Shown here: positions 1-10,389 of the stretch, piece by piece | How the letters are laid out: the number at the start of each line of letters is the position of its first letter | Numbering within the stretch: the stretch's first letter is position 1 | Assembly (NCBI GenBank): GCA_039090855.1 | Contig: CM076997.1 | Coordinates: 161,354,709 to 161,418,708, forward strand | Direction: 5' to 3' | DNA from: Macrothele yani | Taxonomy: Eukaryota; Arthropoda; Arachnida; Araneae; Macrothelidae | DNA length: 64,000 nt | Notes under the pieces: generated by a model | What the model was told of the DNA's origin: nothing | Databases searched by the model: none | The model's input: the letters and a program-made list of their open reading frames with translations, nothing else | Position numbers and translations under genes: made by a program

Positions 1-960
1 CACAGTTGCGCGGAGAGAGGCCGATTGGTTAACTCGTCGTATCGCCAGGCATTTTGGTCGGGGCGACGCGGTAATCCAACCATGTCAGGTCTAATGGGTG
101 GAAAAGGGCACAACCCTGGGGGCACGCGTGCAGTGGATGGCCGGACAGAACACGAGGATCAAGCGATTATGAGACTCACACGAACAGAACCGAATTCGTC
201 GCTGTCAATCATTCGTGGACATGTTGCGTCATCTACAGGTACATGAGTGGCCATCCGGGTAAATGACAGATGACTTGCAGCACGGGGAATACATTCGAGG
301 AGACCGCGTACCACTGACGACACAACATGCAACTGGTGCCCGCGAGCATTCCCGGCACAGGTTGTAGTGGTGTCGGGCCGATTAACGGGGTATAGTGTCC
401 AGTGGTGCCGTGTTGTCTTCAGTGATGAGTCACGGTTTGCACTTAGCGCCGAAGACCAGCGCATGCGCATCTGGAGACGACCCGGCCAGCTCACGGATGC
501 TGCCATTACCATGGAATGGCATACGTTTCGCACACTTAGAGTGACTGCCTGGGGAGCCATATTTTACGAAAGGCAGACACTCTTGGTAGTCCTCAGTACC
601 ACCCTAAGGGATCATCGGTACGTCGACGACATTCTAAGACCTGTTGCAGCATTACCGAGCAATTTTCAACACGATAATGCCCGGGCATACACGGCACGAC
701 ACTCCCAGGCTCTTGACTTCGCAATATCTACACCATTCCGTGGCCAGCCCGATCACCCGACCTCTCTTCGATTGAACATATTTGGGACATGATTGGGACA
801 ACACTTACAACCATTCCAGAATGTCGGGGAACTTACACGAAATTTGGACACCATCTGGCATGCTATACCTCAGGACAGTATCTATGAAATGAATGCGTCT
901 ATGCCACGCCGGGTAAAAACTTGTGTCCTAGCCGAGGTGGCGCTACAATGTACTAACTTT
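1..960 (+). pseudogene. Decayed Tc1-like transposase, left end outside window
   Basis: Remnant of a DDE transposase of the Tc1 group, which would cut and paste its own element at TA sites. The middle and C-terminal thirds are readable. VVFSDESRF near 415-440 carries the first catalytic Asp. FQHDNARAYTARH near 665-700 carries the second. A shift of frame near 750 is needed to reach DLSSIEHIWDMIG, which holds the final Glu. The tail continues as MNASMPRRVKTCV near 890-920, the usual Tc1 C-terminal pattern. The N-terminal DNA-binding part before about 370 is scrambled by frameshifts. It resembles the Tc1 copies near 33, 42 and 57 kb, which share the R(V/I)WR-PGQ and WGAI blocks. No terminal repeat is visible at the right end, so the element boundary is a guess. 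Inactive. Confidence 0.8.
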
Positions 961-965
961 TTCTA

Positions 966-1004
966 CTCGTGTAGCTGTTTTTTCTGAAGAAAGAGCTACA
1001 CGAG
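966..1004. other. Hairpin, 11-bp perfect stem
   Basis: CTCGTGTAGCT at 966-976 is the exact reverse complement of AGCTACACGAG at 994-1004, with a 17-base loop. It lies just past the end of the Tc1 coding remnant. It may be debris of the element's 3' end, but no matching left end is in view. Confidence 0.6.
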
Positions 1005-1518
1005 CAATCATTTTCTTCTTCCCTAATTGCAATGATTTCCTTTCCTATACATGTACTTTGCACATACCAATTTTCGATTGGATAATTCCTTCTGCTCGTT
1101 TCGTGTTTTTATTGGCAAAGAGTGTAATTTGCTTTTACTTAAGTAAATGTACCGATAATAATGAAAATCGTGTTGCAAAAGGAAGCTAAATATTTTGTTT
1201 CTTCATTTTGTTGCGAAAAAAGAGTTTCTGATAGAAATTTGCAAACGGAATGTCATTTGTCAGTTATCTGCATCCAAGTAATGATAGTAAACAATATTTC
1301 TACGAAAAACAAACGACACCGACATAGTATTTTTGGCCGACGGATGAAAAAATGTTGCTCATTTACTTTTCTGCGAAAAAAATATGTACAGTTATTTTCA
1401 ACGCATAATTATTTGTATTTTCTCCTGAATGATGATATAAACCGCGATACAGTCATTTGCAAAGCTTTAAGAGTACCTGTTGTTATTAGAAGATTTCTGT
1501 CGATCACTTCAGCTTCTG

Positions 1519-1585
1519 TCTGTATTACTCATCTTCCTGTCCGTATTACTCATCTTCCTGTCTGTATTACTTACCTTCCTGTCGG
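1519..1585 (+). repeat. 21-bp tandem repeat, about 3 copies
   Basis: The unit GTATTACTCATCTTCCTGTC with small changes is repeated head to tail. It lies between the left inverted end and the transposase of the 1.45 kb Tc1 element, so it arose within or shortly after insertion of that element. Confidence 0.8.
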
Positions 1586-1688
1586 TGTTGCAACATCCTA
1601 CTTCAGCAGCTGTTGATGGAGGTGGAGGAAGCGTGCAAGCGTCAGTTTGCTTTTTGGTTTTCAGAAGTTTTGAACGCATGTATTTTCT

Positions 1689-2735
1689 ATATAGCAAAAA
1701 ATGGGCAAAGAGCGTCATTAAGTGTTACTCAGAGGGAACAAATAGTGACTTTGTATCAGGATGGATACTCTGAACGTGACATAAGCAGAAAGGTGAATGT
1801 GAGGAAGACTGCTATTCATAATTCGATCATAAAATATCGCGATACAGGTGAATCTAATGGACGAAAGAATAGTGGACGTTCATGGAAAACAACCCCACGT
1901 GATGGCAATACCGTAAGGCGAATAGTTATGCGTTCTCCGAGGAGTTCGTGCAAGAAACTGTAGGCCTTTCAACATTCAGAAGGGCCTGATATTAGTATCA
2001 GCACTGTTTTACGACGTCTTATCTAATATTTGGAATTAAACCTGCACATAAACGAAAACTAAGCTCTGCCACGAAAGAAACGATACTCCTGTTTGCGAAG
2101 CGTCATCAATCGTAGACTGCCGAAAATTGGTCAAGTTCCTTTTTCCGATGAATCAACTGTGCGCAAATTTGAATCACGGGACGACGACCAAAGGGGCAAA
2201 ATTTTGATGAAAAATACACCGTTAGCATGTTCGACGACCAAGGGGCAAAACCTTTGGTCGTCGAACATGTTCGACGACTGAAAGGCAAAACTTTTCATGA
2301 AAAAAACACCGTTAGCACCGTGAGACATCCACCTAGTCAAATGATACGGGGTGCTATGTCGTCATCCGGTATTGCTTCATTGTCCTTTTTGCGGACAGGC
2401 ACTACCATGACTAGTCCTTTTTATGCGGAAATGTTACGTGAGAAGCTGTTAACTCATATGCAAGTGCGCAGGTGCACAATCTTTATGCACGATGGTGCTC
2501 CATGCCACAGATCTAGGACAGTAGAGAACTACCTACAGAGGGAAAACATAACTGTGTTTGACTAGTCCAGTAATAGTCTCGACCTTAATTAACCCCATTG
2601 ATAATTAGTGGACCATTTTAAAAGACAATGTAGCAGAAAAGCAGCCATAAAACTCCCAAGCTTTGATTGACGCGATAAAGTTCGTGTGGTGCAAATACAT
2701 TTTAATTACTTACTGCAAATCCCTCATTGAGAGTA
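1689..2735 (+). pseudogene. Broken Tc1-like transposase inside the 1.45-2.93 kb element
   Basis: The N-terminal helix-turn-helix block reads LSVTQREQIVTLYQDGYSER at about 1715-1775, followed by SRKVNVRKTAIH, a paired-type Tc1 DNA-binding region. The catalytic core is split across frames. FSDEST near 2135-2155 gives the first Asp. HPPSQMIRGAMSSSG near 2330-2375 is a core block. FMHDGAPCHRS near 2480-2515 gives the second Asp. The segment with the final Glu is frameshifted and carries stops after 2560. At least three frame changes and several stops separate these blocks, so no protein of useful length can be made. Order and spacing fit Tc1 apart from the duplicated stretch between the first and second Asp. 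Confidence 0.8.
2181..2320. repeat. Internal duplication with a 40-bp palindrome
   Basis: A segment with GACGACCAAAGGGGCAAAA followed by CACCGTTAGCA appears at about 2181-2226 and again, diverged, at about 2270-2317. Between them 2228-2267 is a near-perfect palindrome: TGTTCGACGACCAAGG pairs with CCTTTGGTCGTCGAACA. It interrupts the transposase between its first and second Asp. Confidence 0.75.
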
Positions 2736-2929
2736 TACCACATCGTATTCTGCCCGGTTATAAAAAACAAAGGTGCCCACACAAAATTCTGATTTAGGTC
2801 TTTTTGTGTTCTAAAGAATGTAAGTTTTCATCTGTGGTGGTGTTTTTTCATATGTTTCTGACTTTTCTTTGAAAATCTTAATTTTCAATAAATGCAAAGG
2901 TTGTCTTAAACTTTTGCAAATGGCTGTAT

Positions 2930-3547
2930 ATATGAACATCATGTAAGGAATTGCATTTGAAATTAATTATTTTTTTTTATCTGATCAACGTTTGGAGGTC
3001 TCTCAAATTTTGATCTATCTCTTACTCGTGAGTTTGATAAAGCCTAAAGAAGAATACTCCAAATATTTCTGAACATCCATATTGTTACAGTCTACACAAC
3101 GATTCTTCGAAAAATCGTGGCTCAAACGAATGCATAAGGAAGGTGTTTTTTATACCTTACAACTGTCTTTACGTTGTCCTATAAATCTATTAAATTCTGG
3201 AAAGCTTTCATCCATTTGTATGACTTTGAGAAAATATCTGCCTTGTTATGGACATAATTTGGCTCGATGCATTTAATGTCATGGTTTCATGGTTATATTG
3301 GATGTTCCGCTGTAACAAGAGAGGTATTTTCATCAGTAGAACGCTATTTGTTGTTTTTGTTACACTTCAACATTTTCACTCTGCCTCATGAGAAAGAGAT
3401 GCTATTTTGCTCTTGTGAGTTGAATCAAGCAAGAGATATCTTCGCGAACTTGGAAATATGCAAAAGTTTACATTAATAAAGTTTTAATGAATAATAATTA
3501 GAATTTAACGAAAATTAGATTGTTAGAAACTATAAAAATAAATAAAG
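2930..3547. other. No gene or repeat recognised
   Basis: AT-rich sequence with two short open frames (3082-3276 and 3267-3476). Neither shows a domain or composition I recognise. Confidence 0.5.
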
Positions 3548-3718
3548 TGGTAAAGCTATATTCGTAATCCAAAATTATTGCCATAAAATATAAATCAGTT
3601 TCCAAGCTTTCGCACATGGACGTTATGGAAAAAGCAATCCGGTTGAAGTGCGTAAGCTTGGAAATTTTTATTTTCTATTTTATGCCAATAAATTCGAATT
3701 ACTTATATAGTTTTACTA
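3548..3718. mobile_element. Short foldback MITE (family FB, copy 1)
   Basis: A 171-bp palindromic element. The left arm starts TGGTAAAGCTATATTCGTAA and the reverse complement of the right end is TAGTAAAACTATATAAGTAA. Both arms carry ATTATTG/ATTTATTG, CATAAAATA and TTTCCAAGCTT(T/A)CGCAC in the same order. It has no coding capacity. The same arm sequence recurs at 54.9 kb and 61.6 kb, so this is a dispersed family. This is the smallest member, and it lacks the inner arm half seen at 61.6 kb. Confidence 0.8.
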
Positions 3719-4147
3719 TTTTAAGAATAGTTGGTGTAGATTTCTTTGTTATTAATTATTTGAATTACAGATTACATTAAAATTCCATGCAGAAAAGTGA
3801 TACGAAAGCTATTCAGAAATATTCGCAAATTTAATTTGTTTCGTCACATGAAAGAGTGTATTGATATGACAGATTTTCAAGTTAATCTCGAAGAAAAAAT
3901 TAATCTTGTTGTTAACTACCTAAATATTAACTGGAAATAAAAATCAAACAAAAGTGGAACAACTCCAGAAAAACATCTGATTTACTTACGTTTAAACAAC
4001 TGTTGAAATTCGTCTTACTACAGTTCCTACTTTTTTCAGTCGTACATACATGAACGCATTTGAATACATTTTAATGTTCTCAATATCTATATATCATTTA
4101 GATATGCAGTTTTATTGCTATTGGAACTTCTCCAAAATGTGAGAGAT
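3719..4147. other. No gene or repeat recognised
   Basis: AT-rich; no open frame or repeat stands out. Confidence 0.5.
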
Positions 4148-4352
4148 CGTCCTGGAGGCCGAGAGATATGAAACGTGGTCTTCTAATCATATGTTAGAGA
4201 TAGGATCCGAGTTTGAATCCGGTGTCAGGCATGGTTTGTGTGCTTGCCTAACAGCACTGGCTCTCTACAATTCCTGGAACCAATGACTCCAAAGACGGTC
4301 GTTTCCCTATGGCCCATTGATTTGCTCATGGTCGTTAAAACCCAAACCTAGA
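4148..4352 (+). repeat. tRNA-headed SINE (family S1, copy 1)
   Basis: A diverged tRNA-like head with a B-box-like GAGTTTGAATCCGG is followed by the S1 body landmarks: CAGGCATGG, TTCCTGGAACCAATGACTCC, then TGGCCCATTGATTTGCTCA and GGTCGTTAAAACC. The same landmarks occur in order at 5.4, 10.2/12.6, 21.9 and 22.3 kb. Transcription would be by RNA polymerase III, with mobilisation by a LINE. Confidence 0.75.
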
Positions 4353-5412
4353 AAAATATTAAAGAGAAAGAATATTTATTATGTTGAGTTAGATGATATT
4401 TGTAATGTTGGAACTTACTATAAGTGTTCTATAAGGGTATGAGAAGAGAATATTTTCTCTTTTTTCTCTGATTAAAGATACCACAATCGTCTGGAGGAGT
4501 TCGCCAATATTTGATTGGTGTCAATATAAAATGGGTAAATCAAGAATCTAGCCTGCTTGTGTCCTTCGCGCATATTTTTGGAATATACGTGCTGATAGGA
4601 ATGATATAATACTGTATATTCCCCATACCTCAAAATATTTTCATAATATATATATACGTGCATACCCCAAAACATTTTTCCAAGGAGTTCTGTTTAATGT
4701 TCTCATTGCCGCATAGTTTTTCACGTAATAATATAACGAACCCTTTTTTTTTCACTGAAAACCGGAACAGAACGTTAAAGCAGAAATATCCCCTTGCACA
4801 ATTACCCATGACAAATACTACCGTCAAATTCTTCACAAATTAGATGTCTATGTTAATGAGGCTTATGGTTCAATTCCTCTGTTTCCAGAGGCCTAGGACT
4901 GATAGTTTTTTATTCCACAAACCTTCTTTCTTCCGGAATGAATCCCCAAAAACTACAAACCATGAACAAAATACTTTTTCTGTGTTTTAGGAAGATTCAT
5001 TATTTTCCTAAATACGTTTTTTTTTTGTGTCGACTGATATTTTTTTATTTATTTTTTCTGCTTAATACTTTTTCTGTGTTTTGTGAATTTTAATGCAATG
5101 CTCTTCTGCCATGTTGCGTTTGTTTCCTTTAACGCAAAAACCTTGCTGGCTGTATTAAAATTGCGTTTCTAATAATCAAACATACGTATTTTGCATTTAT
5201 TGTAAGTATTCTAAACTTCGCAGTACTTAGTACTAGGTCTAATTCGTTCCTTACTTGCTGCAAAGATTAATTCTATCTGCATCGTTTGTTCGGATTTTTT
5301 CACTTTGATATTAATTGTTAGTATTAACCAATCCCTGTTAGGACTAATCGCGTCAATTCACTGTTAGAATAAATTATTTCTGTATTAATCGTTACAACGG
5401 AGTCTTACATTG
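4353..5412. other. No gene or repeat recognised
   Basis: AT-rich sequence with homopolymer runs. The short frames at 4472-4843 overlap each other on both strands and have no recognisable domain. Confidence 0.5.
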
Positions 5413-5632
5413 CCTCACCTGTGGCGCAGTGACCTAAGCGCTGACTTCGGAACCATTCGTCCGAGATGGGTCCGGGCTCGAAACCTGGTGTGGCATAGAT
5501 GATATAATTCAGATATTACAGTGGTTCTCTGCCTTCCCTGGAACCAGAGGTCATAAATTAAGAAAGCGCAACTGTTTATAGCCCATCGCGATGCTCGCGG
5601 TTTGCGTTATCCCACCTCCCCTCCTCAAAGTA
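5413..5632 (+). repeat. tRNA-headed SINE (family S1, copy 2)
   Basis: The A-box region CTGTGGCGCAGTGACCTAAG and B-box-like GGGCTCGAAACCTGG give a clear tRNA-like head of about 75 bp. Then come GTGTGGCAT, CCCTGGAACCAGAGGTCATA and TTTATAGCCCATCG. The body keeps the landmark order of the other S1 copies. Confidence 0.8.
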
Positions 5633-5939
5633 CTGCATTTATTCTTAAACATAACATTTTTTTAATATTTTTCCAGGACTTTTGTTTCAAGCAAATTAGA
5701 GAATGTTAAAACGAAAAATTACACAGAAATTATTTCTTGTTATTCATGGGAATGTAGTGAGTGTATTTTATGGGTGTGTTGTAGTATTTCATGGCTTAAT
5801 CTGAAATCTTCGTCGACGTGCCATTTTATTAGGAAATTAATTCGCCTCTCTACACATGGTTTTTTTTTCTTAACATCCTTTAAAATAACACGATGGCGAT
5901 AGTGTCCACTTCAACTAACTGGTACCACGAAAGACACAG

Positions 5940-6192
5940 CACGTGTTGTTTCTGAGCATGCGCAGTTCCGTTGCTTCCACCTGATGTTGGGATTTCATCG
6001 GTTGTCAGCTACGGGCCACTAATGGTACTTGCTTGGTGGCCCGCCTTTCACGTCGATACTGCAGGGCCATCAATGGCTGCCACCAACGGACCGCTAACGG
6101 GCCGTGAGCGGCAGATAGCAGCCATCAGTGATCCATCACTGCCCGCTGGTGGCCAGCAGTTTCCCAACACTTGTGTTTTTGCTGGGTACTAG
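5940..6192. other. GC-rich island, non-coding
   Basis: A local rise in G+C against AT-rich flanks. Short words recur: GGGCCACTAATGG, GGGCCATCAATGG, GGACCGCTAACGG and GCTGGTGGCC. TGAGCATGCGCAGT at its left edge resembles the NRF1-type GCATGCGC word. The 73-codon frame at 5971-6192 shows no domain. It could be a promoter-like island or an old GC-rich repeat; I cannot tell which. Confidence 0.4.
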
Positions 6193-6326
6193 TACTTTAT
6201 CCTGTAACTTTACATTGTGATTAAGTAACCTACTTTTAATTCTCTATTACAGCTGATGCTTCATACGTATCTTTGCTTTTGCTCAGTTACCTGTTCTGAT
6301 GACGTGCATTTTCATACACACATTTT

Positions 6327-6522
6327 GAAAAAAAAAATCGTAACAAAGGGGCGCAGTAGCAACTATGCCACAACCTGCAACGTAGAAATACGTCAACTGT
6401 AGCTATTTCATGGCACTATCTCACTAGTTCTACGTTCTTAAAATATTCAGCGAAGAAAAGTTGACGTAGGCCTATTTTGTAGGTTGCAGTAAAGTTGCAC
6501 TCTGCACCTTTGATTTTTTTTC
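6327..6522. mobile_element. Palindromic MITE-like element
   Basis: About 196 bp with imperfect inverted arms. The left arm begins with a poly-A run, then AACAAAGGGGCGCAGTAGCA and ACAACCTGCAACGTAG. The reverse complement of the right arm gives AAAGGTGCAGAGTGCAA and ACTGCAACCTACAAAATAGG. Both arms carry an ACGTCAACT block. There is no coding capacity and I see no clear target duplication. Confidence 0.65.
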
Positions 6523-7624
6523 AGATATAAAATTTTTAAGAAACAAAACGAAAGAAATGTTTTACTTTATTTACTTAAAAGAAATTTATACTATACACCA
6601 TTCGTAGTAATTTCTGCTGATTATAAATTATTATTAGTATAAGTAGAAAGCGTAGTAACATCGTTGTAAGTAGTTATTGCTAAAATTGTTTTTGAAGAAA
6701 TCGTTCTTCAGAAATAATTTTTCAAACTCCTTAGTTTCCTCGTTATAAATTTGGCAATACATTTCGGGCCTAATGCACTCTTTTTGTGGTTCTTGTCTAG
6801 ATTTAAAATGCATCGGCGATGTAAAGGTTTGAGACGTAATTCATTCATCATTCAGCGAAGTTGTGAAGACTGGTGATGTACATTGGTATTCCATGCTCAG
6901 TGTAAAAATTTAAAAATTTGGATCGATGACATCAGTCTCCATCTGTTCTCGCTGTTCAGGCTCAATTAGTTGAAGTTGGAAGGTAGTGGCTCTAGAGTAG
7001 AACTCGGGGGAAAATCATCCTGGTACGCGGACTTTTGACGCTCCCTACATTTCCGTGATCTTTCGGTTGATGACTCTGAACGGGCCTTTTCGGATTCCTC
7101 TAGCTATTTCCTCAACTTTTGTCGGTTTTTATAGCAACTTTCCCAGGATTTTCGCGGCATTTCTAAATGTTCATCACCTAATCTAATAAATAAATGAATT
7201 TTAATCATCCGTTTATCTAATAAATAAATGAATTCTAAATCCACTTTGTTTCGGCTAATCACATACGTCCGTTAGCTCCCTATCTTTATCTATTCACTAG
7301 TTATCAACCTTAAAACAGCGTGCGGTCAAACAATACCACCAGAAATTCAGCTTAAATTTCTAACGCTACTATATCGAAGGGTTAAGATGTGGAGGGTTGG
7401 AACTTGTATCGCTATAAATGGGATTCAGTGAACTATATAATGATATATTATTTATTAATCTACGACTATTATTTTCGAAGATATACGCGTTCAAATTGTG
7501 ACATGTTTTCATTGCATCAGTGCTCCCGAAGTTACCCCCTACCCACTGCGGAGAAAGACGTAATTATACGTCAAAAATTCAGTGATGTGATTGTCACTCG
7601 TGTTTAAAGTAATGTACATTCTTG
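6523..7624. other. No gene recognised; one short direct repeat
   Basis: AT-rich. ATCTAATAAATAAATGAATT occurs exactly twice, at 7181-7200 and 7215-7234. No supported gene; the open frame at 7389-7607 has no recognisable domain. Confidence 0.5.
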
Positions 7625-7722
7625 TTTTTCTTTCATGGTGTAACGGCCACCATGAGAAACTCGGAGGGATTTGAAACTGTCCTGTCAAAAACTTAAAGCC
7701 ACTGGTACCGTTAGAAGGAGAT
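7625..7722 (-). repeat. Old S1 SINE fragment, body only
   Basis: GGTGTAACGGCCACCATGAG and TAAAGCCACTGGTACC match the reverse complement of the S1 body, in the same order as the copy at 21.9 kb (GGTTTAACGACCACCGTGAG, AAGGCCACTGGTTCC). The tRNA head is missing and the copy is strongly diverged. Confidence 0.5.
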
Positions 7723-7742
7723 AAACATACAGCGGTGATATA

Positions 7743-8954
7743 CACCATCCACATTATGACCACCCCCAGCCTGGAGAAATGAGCGCGCCTAGGACAGAAC
7801 GGTGGTGCCGGTGAAGTTCACAGAACAGTATATATACAACTCGAGGACCAGATTTCTTTTAGTAGAGTGTTCCGAGTAAGAATGAGAAAAGCTGCCGATT
7901 TATCGGAGTTTGATAAACGACAAATTGTGATGGCATGGCGCCTTGGAACTACGGTCTCGAAAACGGTGGGGCTTGTGGATTGTTCACGTACCGCTGTAGT
8001 GAGTACGTATCATAAATTGTGCACAGATGGCCAAAGAACGAATCACCGTCCTGTCGTGTGTTCTCTACAGCTCATTGATGCCAGAGGGAAGCGGAGACTG
8101 TCTTGCATTGTTCACAGCGACCGCAGGGCCACAGTGCGACAAATCACCCGCAGCTACAACAGTGGTGACCTAGGCAATGTATCACAGCACACAGTTCATC
8201 GCAACCTTCTGCGCATGGGCCTGCGTTGCCGAAGACCCAGCTGGGTCACCATGCTCATTGCACGTCATCGGCAACAACGCCTGAAATGGGCCCAAGATCA
8301 TCGAGATTGGACCGTGGATGATGGGAAAAAAGTGGACTTGTCTGACAAATCAAGATTCTTGGTGCATCAAGTAGATTGCCGAGCGCGGATGCGCCATTTA
8401 CCAAAGAAAGGTATTGCACCTGAATGCACTGTTGGGCTGAAAATGGCCGGCGGCGTCGGTGTTATGCTGTGGCCGGTGTTTTCGTGGGACACTTTAGGCC
8501 CCATTATCCCAATAGCACAATCCCTGAGAGCTGTCAGGTATTTGAACATCGTTGGGGACCAAGTTCACCCATTCATGGCAACTGTGTTCCCTGGTGGTGA
8601 TGTCCGTTATCAACCAGATAATGCGCCATTCCACACTGCCAGAATCGTCAAGGAGTGGTTCGAGGAAGATACTGGCGATTTTCTGTTAGTGCCCTGGCCT
8701 CCAATTTTACGTGATATGATCCAAATCGAACATTTGTGGCTCGACTTGGAACAGCGGGTTCGCGCTAAATCACCACCTCCCCGAAATGTACGAGAACTGG
8801 AGGATATGCTATTGACATTATGATACCAGACACCCCAGGATGCCTATCGCTACCTCATCGAATCGAAGCCCCGGCGAGTGGCCGCTGTTTTGTGGGCTAA
8901 AGAGGGCCGTATAGCTTACTAGTTTGGTGGTCATAATGTAATGGCTCTTTGGTG
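7743..8954 (+). mobile_element. Tc1-like element, copy A (near full length)
   Basis: A 1,212-bp element. The ends read CACCATCCACATTATGACC on the left and, by reverse complement, CACCAAAGAGCCATTACAT on the right; both then run into ATTATGACCACC. TA flanks each side (7741-7742 and 8955-8956). A second copy lies at 59.96-61.18 kb and a 98-bp left-end fragment at 24.99 kb. Together they give an end consensus near CCGATGAGCCACTACATTAT. It encloses a transposase with one in-frame stop. Confidence 0.9.
7882..8922 (+). pseudogene. Tc1-like transposase, one stop codon from full length
   Basis: A DDE transposase frame of 346 codons, the usual Tc1 length. The first ATG is taken as the start; the frame also opens 15 bases earlier at a GTG. 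Residues 1-60 form a helix-turn-helix (ADLSEFDKRQIVMAWRLGTT, then DCSRTAVVSTYHK). The core has LSDKSRF near residue 155, with the catalytic Asp kept but the usual next Glu changed to Lys. YQPDNAPFHTAR near residue 252 gives the second Asp, and IQIEHLW near residue 284 the final Glu. The only stop is TGA at 8821-8823. Copy B has TGG there, so the stop is most simply a Trp-to-stop mutation. The frame then runs on to PRRVAAVLW, the usual C-terminal tail. Probably inactive, but young compared with the other Tc1 copies here. Confidence 0.9.
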
Positions 8955-8956
8955 TA

Positions 8957-10213
8957 CATACCCATATCTTACCAAGGACCATTTGTATCCTTTGTAAATT
9001 ATTACCTGATAAAAAAAGCTGTAGCAATAGCGACGAAACTAAGAAAGGAGGGAGAAGATGCTTGCGTCACTTGTTTCCAAATGATCAGAAAAGAGCAGTA
9101 AACTCGGCCACCCGAAATGTCAAACATTTATTCCAAAGAGACAATAACGGCAGTGAAAGACTGCTATCTTCGCTTGTACTGAACAGTTGTGCACTGCTAC
9201 CCAAAACGTAAGGACGAACATGAAATTTGGCAATTACAGAGCATCATGGAGATAAACTAGTGCACAAAAATGCGGTGTGATGTACGAAGACATCGCATGA
9301 TGCCCAACCCATATACAAATTTGCTGCGAGCACGTGACAGCTGCCAACTGTTATCATAGGCATGCCGTAGAGTCCTTTCTCATATGAGTTCCTTCAACTA
9401 TTCACGTGCTTCGCCAACGGAACAAGAAACTGCATGTGCCATGTAGCAATACGATGTCTTGCAGACGTCTATGGATGGCTTTACCAGACGCTGACTCATC
9501 AGCAAGCTCGGAGGAAGACGAACTGTGACTGATGTCCCCAGATAGTTGGCAGTACCACACAGCATAGTGTCATGGTATTGGTCAGCTTTCATGGGGCATG
9601 AAATTACTGTCAGATATTTTGCTGGTGGTCTTCACCGCTGGAAGAGGCAGAGGGATGATAGTTACCTGACCAAAATGCAAAAAATGAAGAGTACAAATGG
9701 CATTTGGATAAACGTATTCAAGCAATCAGAGCTGTGTAAACCTAACGCTAAATCTTGTCAAGACGTCTAAACACAGCAGTACATGTTCGAAGGCCTGTAC
9801 GTTTTCTGCTATTATCGAGATCACATCGTACGTCCTAGCATCAGTGGTTTATGACTTACGACTGGTCTTCAATCCAGTGAGCCAAGGTAATGTTCACGGG
9901 TAAAATCTGTTTAGTCTTTCTCGGATTCCAAGGCAAAATTCGACTTGAAAGAAAGTGGGAATATAGGAACATCGTTGAACGGAATAGATACATGAGCGCT
10001 GCGTAACGGTTTGAGTCGGTACCATTGTCAGTGGATGTATTGAACTGAAGCTGGTGGATCAGTAGACAATCAGTGATGCGAGGCATCGCCTCGTTCTACT
10101 GTTCCGTGGTGCTACGGTCACAAATTTTACTTTTATGGACGCTATCTCCTATCTTAACGGCACAGCAGCTGTGGATCAAGTATTTACTTGTTAGAATATC
10201 AGTCGGGTGTAGT
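8957..10213. other. No gene or repeat recognised
   Basis: Mixed-composition sequence with several 60-75-codon frames on both strands (for example 9856-10086 minus). None shows a recognisable domain. Confidence 0.4.
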
Positions 10214-10312
10214 GTGTTGATATCAATTCTCCAGTGGCGAAGTGGTCTAACCGATGGCTTCTGATCATTAGTCCGAAAGGGGTCCGTGTTCAAATCCCAG
10301 TGAGGCATGGAT
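10214..10312 (+). repeat. S1 SINE, head half (split by a PLE)
   Basis: The tRNA-like head has A-box AGTGGCGAAGTGGTCTAA and B-box GTGTTCAAATCCCAG, ending in GTGAGGCATGGAT at 10300-10312. The body half resumes with the same 13 bases at 12569-12581, so one SINE is split by the retroelement between them. Confidence 0.85.
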
Positions 10313-10389
10313 AAATAAGTATAAAGGATATCGTCTCTATACGAGCAAATGAACAAGAAAACCAAGAAACCAATAAAACCCATTCTGTG

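Larger units (their letters stand above)
1450..2926 (+). mobile_element. Tc1-like element with both inverted ends and TA target
   Basis: The left end CAGTCATTTGCAAAGCTTTA is matched by the reverse complement of the right end, CAGCCATTTGCAAAAGTTTA. Both ends abut TA (1448-1449 and 2927-2928), the expected Tc1/mariner target duplication. The length of 1,477 bp is slightly over the family norm. Part of the excess is explained by a 21-bp tandem repeat near 1520-1585 and an internal duplication near 2180-2320. The transposase inside is broken. Confidence 0.85.
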
